Below are positions 39,708 to 50,089 of a stretch of 64,000 nucleotides of DNA, one piece after another. Under the pieces are notes generated by a model. It had not been told where the DNA came from, ran no database searches, and worked only from the letters and a program-made list of their open reading frames with translations. The stretch lies in the NCBI GenBank assembly GCA_963781595.1, contig CAWAGG010000006.1, positions 2,996,017 to 3,060,016 of the forward strand, in the 5' to 3' direction. Origin of the DNA: JBEDUK01 sp963781595 (lineage in GTDB: Bacteria; Actinomycetota; UBA4738). A program made the position numbers and the translations under genes. Position 1 is the first letter of the stretch, and every line of letters starts with the position of its first letter.

Positions 39708-40508
39708 ATGGAGCTGCGCGGCTCGGTCGTGACCGTCACCGGCGCGTCGGCCGGGATCGGATGGGCGACCGCCTGGGCGTTCGCGTCGAAGGGGGCGACG
39801 GTGGTCGTGACGGCGCGGAGGCTCGAACGCCTCGAGGCGTTGGTCGAGGAGATCTCGCTGCGGGGCGGGACCGCGTCGGCGGTGGCCTGCGACGTCGGCG
39901 ACCGGGCATCGGTCGAGCGCCTGCACGAACGCGTCGTCGAGCTGCACGGTCGCTGCGACGTCCTGGTGAACAACGCCGGCATCCCGGGCGGCGGGGACTT
40001 CCTGACGCTCCCGATCGAGAAGATCGAGGAGCTCGTTCGGACGAACTTCCTCGGCGTCGTCTATGGCTGCAGGGCGTTCCTGCCCGGGATGGTCGAACGC
40101 GGCAGCGGGCACGTCGTGAACGTGGCGTCGATGGCGGGACGGTTCGCCGTACCCGGATCGGCCGTCTACAGCGGAACGAAGCACGCGGTGGTCGGGTTCA
40201 GCGAGGCGCTCTACTACGATCTGCACGACCGCGGTGTCGTCGTCACGGTCGTGAACCCGGCGCTCGTCACGACCGAACGGTTCCCGCACGACGACGTCAA
40301 CCCGCGTCTGGTGATGAAGCCCGAACGGATCGCGGCCACGATCGTGGACGCCGTGCGGCGAGGCAAGGGTCCTGAGGTCTCCGTGCCACGGTCGCTGGCT
40401 GCCGCGCAGGCCGTCCGCGTGCTGGCGCCGCCCGTGTACCGCTCCGGCCTGCGCAGGGTGGCGAAGACACGGGTCCGCCCCACCGACGCCGACCCCCATC
40501 AGCGGTAG
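39708..40508 (+). CDS. Short-chain dehydrogenase/reductase
   Basis: A 266-residue SDR with TGASAGIGWATA, VNNAGIPGGGDF, NVASMAGRFAVP and the catalytic YSGTKHAVVGF. The longer C-terminus (RSGLRRVAKTRVRPTDADPH) is basic and differs from the upstream SDR, placing it in the membrane-lipid-associated DltE/YqjQ-like group. Starts two bases after the preceding stop (TGAGATG). Tail-to-tail with acuC, 11 bases apart. Substrate unknown. Confidence 0.92.
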   Translation: MELRGSVVTVTGASAGIGWATAWAFASKGATVVVTARRLERLEALVEEISLRGGTASAVACDVGDRASVERLHERVVELHGRCDVLVNNAGIPGGGDFLTLPIEKIEELVRTNFLGVVYGCRAFLPGMVERGSGHVVNVASMAGRFAVPGSAVYSGTKHAVVGFSEALYYDLHDRGVVVTVVNPALVTTERFPHDDVNPRLVMKPERIAATIVDAVRRGKGPEVSVPRSLAAAQAVRVLAPPVYRSGLRRVAKTRVRPTDADPHQR

Positions 40509-40519
40509 CCGGGCACATC

Positions 40520-41677
40520 CTAGGCCAGGTCGTGCTTGGGGAAGATCTTCCTGCGGATCTCGTCGACGACCCACCCGGCCGCGCCCTCGTTGCCTCGCGC
40601 GGTGACCTCATGTTCGGACAGCGTCGTCGGCACCGGTTCCCCGCCGGTCTCGCGTTCGGCCCTCGCGACCCAGGCGTGCGGGAGCGCATCGTGCAGGGTC
40701 GTCAGGCGCCCGGTCATCTCCGCGAAGTAGATCGTCCACGCGCGTGGGACCACTCGAGCCCACTGGTACCCACCGCCGCCGGTCGCGAGCCACCGTCCGC
40801 CGGCGGCGTCGTGAGCCAGCTCGTGGAGGACGCCGGACGCCTCGAGGTACGCGGCGGTCGTCAGGTTCATCGTCGCGAGCGGATCGGTGTGATGCGTGTC
40901 GCATCCGAGCTGCGTCACCAGGACGTCCGGCCTCCATCGCGTCACGAGCGGGACGACGACCTTCTTGAACGCCCAGAGCCACGAGCCATCGCCGCTGAAC
41001 GGCATCATCGGGACGTTCACCTTCGTCCCGACGGCGTCGCCGCGACCCATCTCGTCGACGAACCCGGTGCCCGGGAAGAGGAACCGCCCGTCCTCGTGGA
41101 TCGACACGGTCAGCACACGCGGTTCGTCGAAGAAGATCGCCTGCGGCCCGTCACCGTGGTGGACGTCGACGTCGACGTAGGCGATCCGGACGGCGCCGTG
41201 TTCGAGGAGCCAGCGGATCGCGATCGCCGGGTCGTCGTAGACGCAGAAGCCGCTCGCGCGCTCGGGCATCGCGTGGTGCAGGCCGCCGGCCGGGTTGAAC
41301 GCGTGCTGCGCGCGGCCGGACCATACCGCCTCCGCCGCAGCCAGTGTCGACCCGACGACGCGCGCCGAAGCCTCGTGCATGTCCGCGAAGATGGGGTTGT
41401 CGCCGGGCCCGAACCCGAACCGGGCCCAATCCCCGTGCTCGAAGTGACCGGCGGCGCGGACGGCATCGATGTAGCGCCCGGTATGGACCAGCGCGATCTC
41501 CTCATCGGTCGCCGCCCGCCCGGGCGTCTCTCGCACTCGTGTCCCGTCGACCAGGCCGTACGCGTGGATCAGGTCCCGGGTCAGGAACACGCGCGCCGGC
41601 CGCAAGGGGTGCTGTGCGCCGTGGTCGTACCGGGGGCCGTCCTCGCCGATCCAGATCAGCTCGACCGAATCGCTCAC
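40520..41677 (-). CDS. acuC: Histone-deacetylase-family acetoin utilisation protein (AcuC)
   Basis: A 385-residue class I HDAC-like hydrolase. Zinc and catalytic motifs are NPAGGLHHAMPERASGFCVY, RIAYVDVDVHHGDGPQAIFF, LVTQLGCDTHHTDPLATMNL and TGGGGYQWA. These proteins deacetylate acetyl-lysines, for example on acetyl-CoA synthetase, or small amides. GTG 41677 overlaps the large membrane-protein gene by four bases, so it ends the long murA-side operon. The C-terminal 60 residues extend beyond the catalytic core. Confidence 0.92.
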   Translation of the reverse strand: MSDSVELIWIGEDGPRYDHGAQHPLRPARVFLTRDLIHAYGLVDGTRVRETPGRAATDEEIALVHTGRYIDAVRAAGHFEHGDWARFGFGPGDNPIFADMHEASARVVGSTLAAAEAVWSGRAQHAFNPAGGLHHAMPERASGFCVYDDPAIAIRWLLEHGAVRIAYVDVDVHHGDGPQAIFFDEPRVLTVSIHEDGRFLFPGTGFVDEMGRGDAVGTKVNVPMMPFSGDGSWLWAFKKVVVPLVTRWRPDVLVTQLGCDTHHTDPLATMNLTTAAYLEASGVLHELAHDAAGGRWLATGGGGYQWARVVPRAWTIYFAEMTGRLTTLHDALPHAWVARAERETGGEPVPTTLSEHEVTARGNEGAAGWVVDEIRRKIFPKHDLA

Positions 41678-43680
41678 CGTTCCACCCCGTTCGGCGCCCG
41701 CTGCGGGCCGGGCGCGTCGGCCAGCGGGCCGGGCGGCGTCGCGCGCGACGGACGTCCGGCGAACGCGTCCAGCGTCGGCACGAGGATCCCCACCATCGCG
41801 TACAGGAAGGCCGGAGACGCCGCGGTCGACCCCGTGTCGTTCACCACGTAGCTCACCAGCGCGGCGACGATCAGCACCACGATCGCGGTGCGCCACCGGT
41901 CGTCGGCCAGCCCGATCGCCAGGCATCCGGGGCGGCGCACCGTCAGCCAGAACAGGACGAAGAGCCCGAGCAGGGGGATCAGCACCGCGACGTCGCTCGC
42001 GACCAACCGGACGCCGACGCCCAGCCGATCCACGATCGTCGAGAGGAACGTCCCGAGCGACCCGGCTGCCCGTTCGACGAAGCGCGTCCCGTGGGTCGGC
42101 TTCGCCGCGAGGAACCGGTTCGCCGCGAGCACCGCGCCCAGACCGGCCACGGCGAACAGCGCGGCGATCGCGAGCCCGGAGGGCCGGACCGTGCCGCCGT
42201 CGTGCCGGATCGCGAACCACAACCCCGCCGCGACGAACAACGTGATCGAGCCGCCGATGTCGGCGCCGAGCGACGGCCATCCCGCCAGCAGACCCGCGCC
42301 CGCGAGGAGCGCGGTCCCCCACCCCAGCGAGAGGCCGGCGGCGACGAACAGCGCGCTCGCGAGCAGCGGCGAGATACCGAAGTTCGGCAGGCCGAAGAAA
42401 CGCACGCCGTCGAACAGCACCCCGCCCTCGAGCGGCAGACGCAGCGCGTGCGAACCGGTGAGCAGGTCGCCGGCGATGAACACCAACCCGACCATGCCGA
42501 TGAACCGGAGTGGAGGGCATGGTCCGGGGAAGCGCACGAACGCCGCCAGCGCCGCCAGCGCCACCGGCGCCAGCAGCACGTAGGGGACCACGACCCCGTA
42601 CGTGAACCGCGGGAGCAGACCGCCCGCGAGGACCACGACGGGGAGCGCTGCTCCGGCGAGCGCCATGAACCGGAGCGCGGCCGCGGCGCGCGCGGAGATC
42701 CGGCGCCTGGCGTTCACCCAGATCAACCCGGCGATCGCGGCGATCCCCGCGAGGACGACCACCGCGAGCTCGAGCATCTGGACGGGGAACCGGATACGGC
42801 GCACGTCCATCTGCTTGGCGTACAGGCCGAACGGCGCGTCGCCGGCGACGCGGACCGGCTGTCCGTCCATCTCGGCCGGGGCCGCGACGCCGAACGCGTC
42901 CAGCACGGTCGGGGCGACGTCGGTGTTCGCGACGAGCCCCGGCTGCCGTGTGCTATCCGAGGTCAGACCGTGCATCGGGCCGTTCGCGGGAAACAGACCG
43001 GCAGGGAGCCCGCGGGCCACGATCAGCGGTGTGACCTCGTCCCCGGCGGCGTCCATCGCCGGCGACGGCAGCGGGACGAGCACCATGACGAACGTCGGCA
43101 CGGCCGGCAGGCGTTCGACGTGGGCGCGGACACCGCGGCCGAGCTCGTCGGGCGAACCCGCCAGCGCGATCACGTCGATCCCGGCGGGCGGATGCGCGGG
43201 ATCCGGGGGCGTCGGCCTCGTCTGCGCGCACGGCCCGCCTCCGTCCGCCGTGAGGACCATGAGGTCGAGACGGTCCGCCGGGTCCGCCTCGGGTTGGAAG
43301 GCGCTCACCGCGCAGTCCTCGACGCCCGTCGCGCCCAGCGCCTGCATCATCAGCGCTCGCTCGGAACTGCCTCGGTCCGCGATGGGCGAGCCGGCACCGA
43401 TCGTCAGGTAGCGTGACGATCCCCGTCCGTCGCCGCCGCGTGGGACCGCCGTGGTCATCAAACCCGCGCCGCCGGCACGAGCGAGCTGGCGGAACTCCGG
43501 CACCGTCATCGCCTGCGCGAACGACATCCCGGGAAGGACGAACAGGACCGCTCGGCCGACCTGCGACGCCTCGCCCGCGGTCGCCGGCGCCGGCGCCCGC
43601 GCGGCGAGCGAGAGGTTCGACCCGAGTGCCACCGGCACGACCAGCGTCACCAGCAGGAGGCCGGCGCGCCCCCGGGTCAC
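41674..43680 (-). CDS. Large membrane protein with alkaline-phosphatase-like ectodomain
   Basis: A 668-residue protein. After an N-terminal span (LLLVTLVVPVALGSNLSLAA) comes an extracytoplasmic domain of about 300 residues with the order of alkaline-phosphatase-superfamily folds (AVLFVLPGMSFAQAMTVPEF, YLTIGAGSPIADRG, GLVANTDVAPTVLDAFG). Some metal-binding residues appear missing. About eleven membrane spans follow (MLELAVVVLAGIAAIAGLIW and onward). The layout resembles sulfatase-like phosphotransferases that modify envelope glycans, in reverse domain order. Coupled to murA by a four-base overlap, which points to the cell envelope. Activity is inference. Confidence 0.72.
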   Translation of the reverse strand: MTRGRAGLLLVTLVVPVALGSNLSLAARAPAPATAGEASQVGRAVLFVLPGMSFAQAMTVPEFRQLARAGGAGLMTTAVPRGGDGRGSSRYLTIGAGSPIADRGSSERALMMQALGATGVEDCAVSAFQPEADPADRLDLMVLTADGGGPCAQTRPTPPDPAHPPAGIDVIALAGSPDELGRGVRAHVERLPAVPTFVMVLVPLPSPAMDAAGDEVTPLIVARGLPAGLFPANGPMHGLTSDSTRQPGLVANTDVAPTVLDAFGVAAPAEMDGQPVRVAGDAPFGLYAKQMDVRRIRFPVQMLELAVVVLAGIAAIAGLIWVNARRRISARAAAALRFMALAGAALPVVVLAGGLLPRFTYGVVVPYVLLAPVALAALAAFVRFPGPCPPLRFIGMVGLVFIAGDLLTGSHALRLPLEGGVLFDGVRFFGLPNFGISPLLASALFVAAGLSLGWGTALLAGAGLLAGWPSLGADIGGSITLFVAAGLWFAIRHDGGTVRPSGLAIAALFAVAGLGAVLAANRFLAAKPTHGTRFVERAAGSLGTFLSTIVDRLGVGVRLVASDVAVLIPLLGLFVLFWLTVRRPGCLAIGLADDRWRTAIVVLIVAALVSYVVNDTGSTAASPAFLYAMVGILVPTLDAFAGRPSRATPPGPLADAPGPQRAPNGVER

Positions 43681-44948
43681 AGCCTGGACTCGAAGAGCGA
43701 CCGTTCGCGGTGCAGATCTGCGCCGAGCGCGGCCAGCCGGTCCTCCAGGTCCTCGTACCCCCGATCGACGTGGTGCATGTCGGAGATCTCGGTCGTCCCA
43801 TCCGCCGAGAGCGCCGCGATCACCATCGCGGCTCCGGCGCGGATGTCCATCGCCCGCACGGGGGCTGCCTCGAGCCGTTCGACACCCCGTATCACCGCGT
43901 GGTGCCCTTCGGTCCGGACGTCCGCCCCCATCCGGTTCAGCTCGTCGACGAACATGAATCGGCCCTCGAACACGTTCTCGGTCGCGATGCTCGTGCCGTC
44001 CGCGGTGGCGAGCAGCGCCATCATCTGCGGCTGGAGATCGGTGGGGAACCCCGGATACGGCAGCGTGACGAAGTCCACGGCGATAGGGCGGTCCGACATG
44101 CGCACCCGGATCCCGTCGGGCACCATGTCGATCGTGGCCCCGGCGTCGGCCAGCTTCACCAGTGCCAGGTCCATGTGGGCAGCGTGCGCGTTCTCCAGGA
44201 CCACGTCGCCGCGCGTCGCGCACGCCGCGATCGCGAACGTCCCCGCTTCGATCCGGTCGGGGATCACGCGGTGGCGCACCGGCCGGAGTTCGTCCACGCC
44301 CTGCACCTCGATCGACGTGGTGCCGACGCCGTCGATCCGCGCGCCCATCTCGATCAGCATGTGCGCGAGGTCCTGGATGTCGGGCTCGCGCGCTGCGTTC
44401 TCGATCACCGTCGTGCCCTTCGCGAGGACGGCCGCCATCAGGACGTTCTCCGTCGCACCGACGCTCGGGTAGTCGAGGGACACGACCGTTCCGAACAGCG
44501 CGGGAGCCTCTGCTTCGATGTACCCGTGGTGGTGCGTGAAGCTGGCGCCCATCTTCTCGAGGCCCTTGAGATGCAGGTCGATGTTCCGCGACCCGATGTT
44601 GCACCCGCCGGGCCGCGCGACCCGCGCGCTCCCGTACCGGGCGAGGAGGGGCCCGAGCACCACGATCGACGCGCGCATCTGCTGGACCAGCTCGTAGCGA
44701 ACGTCGGTGTGCGAGACCGTCGAGGTGTCGATCGCCAGCGTCCGGTCGTCCCACTCCACGGCTGCGCCGAGGTGCTCGACGACCTTCGCCATCGTCATGC
44801 AGTCGACGATCCGCGGGACGTCGTCGATCACGGTCGTGCCCTCAGCGAGCAGGGCCGCCGCCATCAGCTTCAGGGCGGAGTTCTTCGCTCCCTTGATCCG
44901 GACCGACCCCACGAGGGGCCGTCCGCCGGTCACGACGAGACGATCCAC
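43677..44948 (-). CDS. murA: UDP-N-acetylglucosamine 1-carboxyvinyltransferase
   Basis: A 423-residue enzyme for the first committed step of peptidoglycan synthesis (enolpyruvyl transfer from PEP). Lys22-Asn23 (KGAKNSALK) and the catalytic Cys116 in PGGCNIGSRNID are present, so it should be fosfomycin-sensitive by the usual rule. TAGGAT on the minus strand (44962-44957) lies nine bases before GTG 44948, pointing to its own, probably leaderless, promoter downstream of the atp operon. The position after atpC is standard for Actinomycetota. Confidence 0.97.
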   Translation of the reverse strand: MDRLVVTGGRPLVGSVRIKGAKNSALKLMAAALLAEGTTVIDDVPRIVDCMTMAKVVEHLGAAVEWDDRTLAIDTSTVSHTDVRYELVQQMRASIVVLGPLLARYGSARVARPGGCNIGSRNIDLHLKGLEKMGASFTHHHGYIEAEAPALFGTVVSLDYPSVGATENVLMAAVLAKGTTVIENAAREPDIQDLAHMLIEMGARIDGVGTTSIEVQGVDELRPVRHRVIPDRIEAGTFAIAACATRGDVVLENAHAAHMDLALVKLADAGATIDMVPDGIRVRMSDRPIAVDFVTLPYPGFPTDLQPQMMALLATADGTSIATENVFEGRFMFVDELNRMGADVRTEGHHAVIRGVERLEAAPVRAMDIRAGAAMVIAALSADGTTEISDMHHVDRGYEDLEDRLAALGADLHRERSLFESRL

Positions 44949-45018
44949 GAGGACCTATCCTAAGACGCCGGTCGGGCTCGGGCCCGCATCCAAGCCGCGC
45001 GGGCCGCGGAGGCCGGGC

Positions 45019-45534
45019 TCACGCAGCGCCGAGCGGGAACCGCGTGTGGAGCCGCCAGGGGCGATCGCCATCCTGCACCACGAGCCACGCCTCGAACGCG
45101 CGGCACGCCAGCGGAAGGGCTTCCGATACCTCCATCTCGATCCGATCCAGGTCCGCCGGATCCGCCGAACGCGCCACCGTGACATGGGGCAGGATGTCAG
45201 TGACGCCCGTGTCGTACGGAGGGGCGCCGGCCCCGAGGGTCCGGACCAGCTCGCGGAACGGTTCGGACGGATCCGGGTCGAGGAACACGACGTCCAGGAA
45301 CCGCGTCGTGCGCACGAGCCCGAAATCGAACGCCGGCATGCGTGCGACGCGCTCGGACACGGCGTCGAGGACGCCGGGCGTGAGGGCCTCGGCGGCGACG
45401 AACGGGAAGAGGAGGCTGATGTGTGCCCGCTCGCCCGCGCCGATCCCGTCCGACCGGAAACGGGCGACGAGGTCGTCCGCCTCGGGGACAGGGACGAGGA
45501 GCGTCGTTCGCGCCGAGTCGGACGGACCGTCCAG
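45019..45534 (-). CDS. 2H phosphoesterase (2'-5' RNA ligase-like) family protein
   Basis: About 171 residues with the two HxT/S motifs of the 2H fold: AHISLLFPFVAAEA and PHVTVARSADPADL. Such proteins act on 2'-5' phosphodiester or cyclic phosphate bonds of RNA. There is no ATG, GTG or TTG between the atpC stop and the conserved start. The best candidate is CTG 45534, giving LDGPSDSARTTLLVPVPEAD. A far upstream ATG at 45636 would overlap atpC by 95 bases. The start is therefore uncertain. Last gene of the atp transcript. Confidence 0.78.
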   Translation of the reverse strand: MDGPSDSARTTLLVPVPEADDLVARFRSDGIGAGERAHISLLFPFVAAEALTPGVLDAVSERVARMPAFDFGLVRTTRFLDVVFLDPDPSEPFRELVRTLGAGAPPYDTGVTDILPHVTVARSADPADLDRIEMEVSEALPLACRAFEAWLVVQDGDRPWRLHTRFPLGAA

Positions 45535-45541
45535 GGTCGGG

Positions 45542-45940
45542 TCAGCTCCCGGTGATCCGTGTTCGCACGATGGCCTTCGCGAGCTCGGCGCGGGCGTCGG
45601 CGTTCTGCTCCTCGGCCAGCCGGCGTTCGGCGGCATCCCGGCGATGGTTCGCGTGGGTCACGTCGATCTCGCTCGCGAGCTCCGCGTGTTCGGCCAGGAC
45701 GTCGACGCGCGTGGCCTCCGACGAGCCCGTGACGTGCAGGAACCCGCCATCCACCGCCGCTTGCGTCCGGGTGGGGCCGTCGACGATCGCCAGCACGCCG
45801 ATCGCCAGCGGGACGAGCATCGGGACGTGACCCGGGAGCACGCCGACGTCGCCCGTCGTCGTGCGCGCGATGACCATGTCGGCCTCGCCGACGAAGACCT
45901 CCCGCTCGGGGGTCACGACGTGGACGGTGAGCTTCGCCAT
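45542..45940 (-). CDS. atpC: ATP synthase F1 epsilon subunit
   Basis: 132 residues: an N-terminal beta-barrel (LTVHVVTPEREVFVGEADMV, GDVGVLPGHVPMLVPLAIGV) and the C-terminal helical hairpin (VTHANHRRDAAERRLAEEQN) that can inhibit the rotor. Last of the atp genes, 29 bases after atpD. ATG 45940. Length is that of C-terminal-helix-containing epsilon subunits. Confidence 0.96.
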   Translation of the reverse strand: MAKLTVHVVTPEREVFVGEADMVIARTTTGDVGVLPGHVPMLVPLAIGVLAIVDGPTRTQAAVDGGFLHVTGSSEATRVDVLAEHAELASEIDVTHANHRRDAAERRLAEEQNADARAELAKAIVRTRITGS

Positions 45941-45969
45941 CGATCGCCTCTCGCCCGCGCTCGCGGCGC

Positions 45970-47397
45970 CTACGCTTCCGCCATCTGCCTGGCCTGCGCT
46001 TCGGCCTCCTCGATGTTCCCGACCAGGTAGAACGCCTGCTCGGGGAGGTGGTCGTAGTCACCGTTGCAGATCGCCTCGAACGACTCGATCGTCTCGGCGA
46101 GCGGCACGTACTTGCCCGGGATGCCGGTGAACTGCTCGGCGACGAAGAACGGCTGCGACAGGAACCGCTGGATCTTGCGGGCGCGGTTCACGATGATCTT
46201 GTCCTCCTCGGACAGTTCGTCGACGCCCAGGATCGCGATGATGTCCTGCAGGTCCTTGTTCCGCTGCAGGATCTCCTGCACGCGCCGGGCGACGTTGTAG
46301 TGCCGGTCGCCGACGTAGCGCGGGTCGAGGATCCGCGACGTGGAATCGAGCGGGTCCACGGCGGGGTAGATCCCAAGCGCCGCGATGTCGCGCGAGAGCA
46401 CCGTCGTCGCATCGAGGAACGCGAACGTCGTGTGCGGCGCCGGGTCCGTGATGTCGTCCGCAGGCACGTAGATCGCCTGGAGCGACGTGATCGAGTGCCC
46501 GCGCGTCGATGTGATCCGTTCCTGCAGTTCGCCCATCTCGTCGGCGAGGGTCGGCTGGTACCCCACCGCGGACGGCATGCGCCCGAGCAGCGTCGAGACC
46601 TCGGAGCCCGCCTGCGTGAACCGGAAGATGTTGTCCACGAACACCAGCACGTCCTGCTTCATCTCGTCGCGGAAGTACTCGGCCATCGTCAGCGCCGCCA
46701 GGCCGACCCGGAGGCGCACGCCCGGGGGTTCGTCCATCTGGCCGAACACCAGCGCGGTCTGTTTGATGACGCCGGACTCGGTCATGTCGAGGAAGAGGTC
46801 GTTGCCCTCGCGCGTGCGCTCGCCCACGCCCGCGAACACGGAGACCCCGCCGTGCTGTTGCGCCTGCCGGCGGATCATCTCCTGGATGATCACGGTCTTG
46901 CCCACGCCGGCGCCGCCGAACATCCCGATCTTCCCCCCCTGGACGTAGGGCTCGAGGAGGTCGATCACCTTGATGCCGGTCTCGAGCATCTGGGTCCTGG
47001 GCTCCAGCTCGTCGAACGGCGGGGAGGGACGGTGGATCGGCCAGTACGTGTCCGCGTCGATGTGATCGACGTCGAGCGGCTGGCCGAGCACGTTGAACAC
47101 GTGCCCGAGCGTCGCTGGGCCGACCGGCACCTGCATCGCGGAGCCAGTGTTCTTGACGGCCGACCCACGGACCACGCCATCGGTCGGGCGCATCGCGACG
47201 GCGCGAACGATGTTGTCGCCGACGTGCGCGGCCACCTCGCACACGATCGAGCTGGTCTCACCGCCGAGCGTTCGATCGATGATCAGCGCGTTGTCGATCT
47301 CGGGCATCGCGTCCGGCGGGAACTCCGCGTCGACGACCGGGCCGATCACCCGAACGACGCGCCCGTCCGGTCGCTGTCCGTTGCCGCTGTCCGTCAT
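45970..47397 (-). CDS. atpD: ATP synthase F1 beta subunit
   Basis: 475 residues with Walker A GGAGVGKTV, the catalytic glutamate in GVGERTREGND, LVFVDNIFRFTQAGSEVSTL and the DELSEED loop in full (GVDELSEEDKIIVNRARKI). It is the catalytic subunit of F1. ATG 47397 starts with a short polar leader (TDSGNGQRPDGRVVRVIGP). Order and spacing are as in other actinobacterial atp operons. Confidence 0.98.
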   Translation of the reverse strand: MTDSGNGQRPDGRVVRVIGPVVDAEFPPDAMPEIDNALIIDRTLGGETSSIVCEVAAHVGDNIVRAVAMRPTDGVVRGSAVKNTGSAMQVPVGPATLGHVFNVLGQPLDVDHIDADTYWPIHRPSPPFDELEPRTQMLETGIKVIDLLEPYVQGGKIGMFGGAGVGKTVIIQEMIRRQAQQHGGVSVFAGVGERTREGNDLFLDMTESGVIKQTALVFGQMDEPPGVRLRVGLAALTMAEYFRDEMKQDVLVFVDNIFRFTQAGSEVSTLLGRMPSAVGYQPTLADEMGELQERITSTRGHSITSLQAIYVPADDITDPAPHTTFAFLDATTVLSRDIAALGIYPAVDPLDSTSRILDPRYVGDRHYNVARRVQEILQRNKDLQDIIAILGVDELSEEDKIIVNRARKIQRFLSQPFFVAEQFTGIPGKYVPLAETIESFEAICNGDYDHLPEQAFYLVGNIEEAEAQARQMAEA

Positions 47398-47422
47398 CCT
47401 TCGCTCCTCCGCGTCTCGTCCA

Positions 47423-48313
47423 TCACTCGCCGGCGGCCTCGCGCAGCGCCTCGGCACCGCCGACGATCTCCATGATCTCCTGCGTGATCTCTTGCTGGCG
47501 GGCGCGGTTCGCCAGCCGCGTGTACACCTTGATCAGCTCCTCGGCGTTCTCGGTCGCCGCGCTCATCGCCCGTCGCCGGGCTGCCTGCTCGGAGGCCGCC
47601 GACTCGAGCATCGCGACGAAGATCCGCGATTCGACGTAGCGTGGCACGAGCTGCTCGAGCAGTGCCCCGGCGCTCGGTTCGAACACGTACTGCGGCAACG
47701 GGCCCTTCGGGGCGACGCCGGCCTCCTCGACGACCAGCGGGACGAACCTGCGCGCCTCCGCGCGCTGGGTCATCGCGGTCACGTAGTCCGTGAACACGCC
47801 GTGGATCTCGTCGACCTCGCGGTCCATGAACGCCGACATCATCGCGGTCGCGACGGTCTTCGCGTCGTCGTACGTCGGTGTCTCGGAGAACCCCTGCCAC
47901 GTGCCCGCCGTCGGGCGCTGCCGGAACCGGAAGTACGAGATGCCCTTGCGGCCGCAGACGAACAGCTTCGGCTCCATGCCGTCCTCGCGGAGCCGGACGA
48001 ACAGCTCCTCGGCCGTCCGCAAGACGTTCGAGTTGTACGCCCCGCACAGGCCGCGGTCCGAGGTCACCACGAACACGGCCGCCGCCCGCTTGCCGGCGCG
48101 CTGCTCGAGCATCGGGTGGTCCAGCTCGTCGGCCTGGCTGGCGACGTTCGACAGGACGGCGGTGATGCTCGACGAGTAGGGGCGCGTCTGCTGGGCGCGC
48201 TGCTGTGCGCGGAGGATGCGCGACGCCGCGATCAGCTCCATCGCCTTCGTGATCCTCATGGTCGACTGGACCGAGCGGATCTGGCGCCGGACGACCCGTA
48301 GCTTCGCTCCCAC
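47423..48313 (-). CDS. atpG: ATP synthase F1 gamma subunit
   Basis: 296 residues: N-terminal coiled-coil helix (AKLRVVRRQIRSVQSTMRIT, KAMELIAASRILRAQQRAQQ), the Rossmann-like middle with FVVTSDRGLCGAYNSNVLR, and the C-terminal helix (RARQQEITQEIMEIVGGAEAL). This is the central rotor shaft. GTG 48313 is 38 bases after atpA. Confidence 0.96.
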   Translation of the reverse strand: MGAKLRVVRRQIRSVQSTMRITKAMELIAASRILRAQQRAQQTRPYSSSITAVLSNVASQADELDHPMLEQRAGKRAAAVFVVTSDRGLCGAYNSNVLRTAEELFVRLREDGMEPKLFVCGRKGISYFRFRQRPTAGTWQGFSETPTYDDAKTVATAMMSAFMDREVDEIHGVFTDYVTAMTQRAEARRFVPLVVEEAGVAPKGPLPQYVFEPSAGALLEQLVPRYVESRIFVAMLESAASEQAARRRAMSAATENAEELIKVYTRLANRARQQEITQEIMEIVGGAEALREAAGE

Positions 48314-48351
48314 GCTCCCCTACCTCACCCTTCCCTGTGCGCGCACGACGA

Positions 48352-50031
<1,680 letters not shown>

Positions 50032-50089
50032 GTCGATGTCCCTCCCGTCGCGTCGCCACACGGGCGCCGCCCGATGTCGTTGCCCATCA

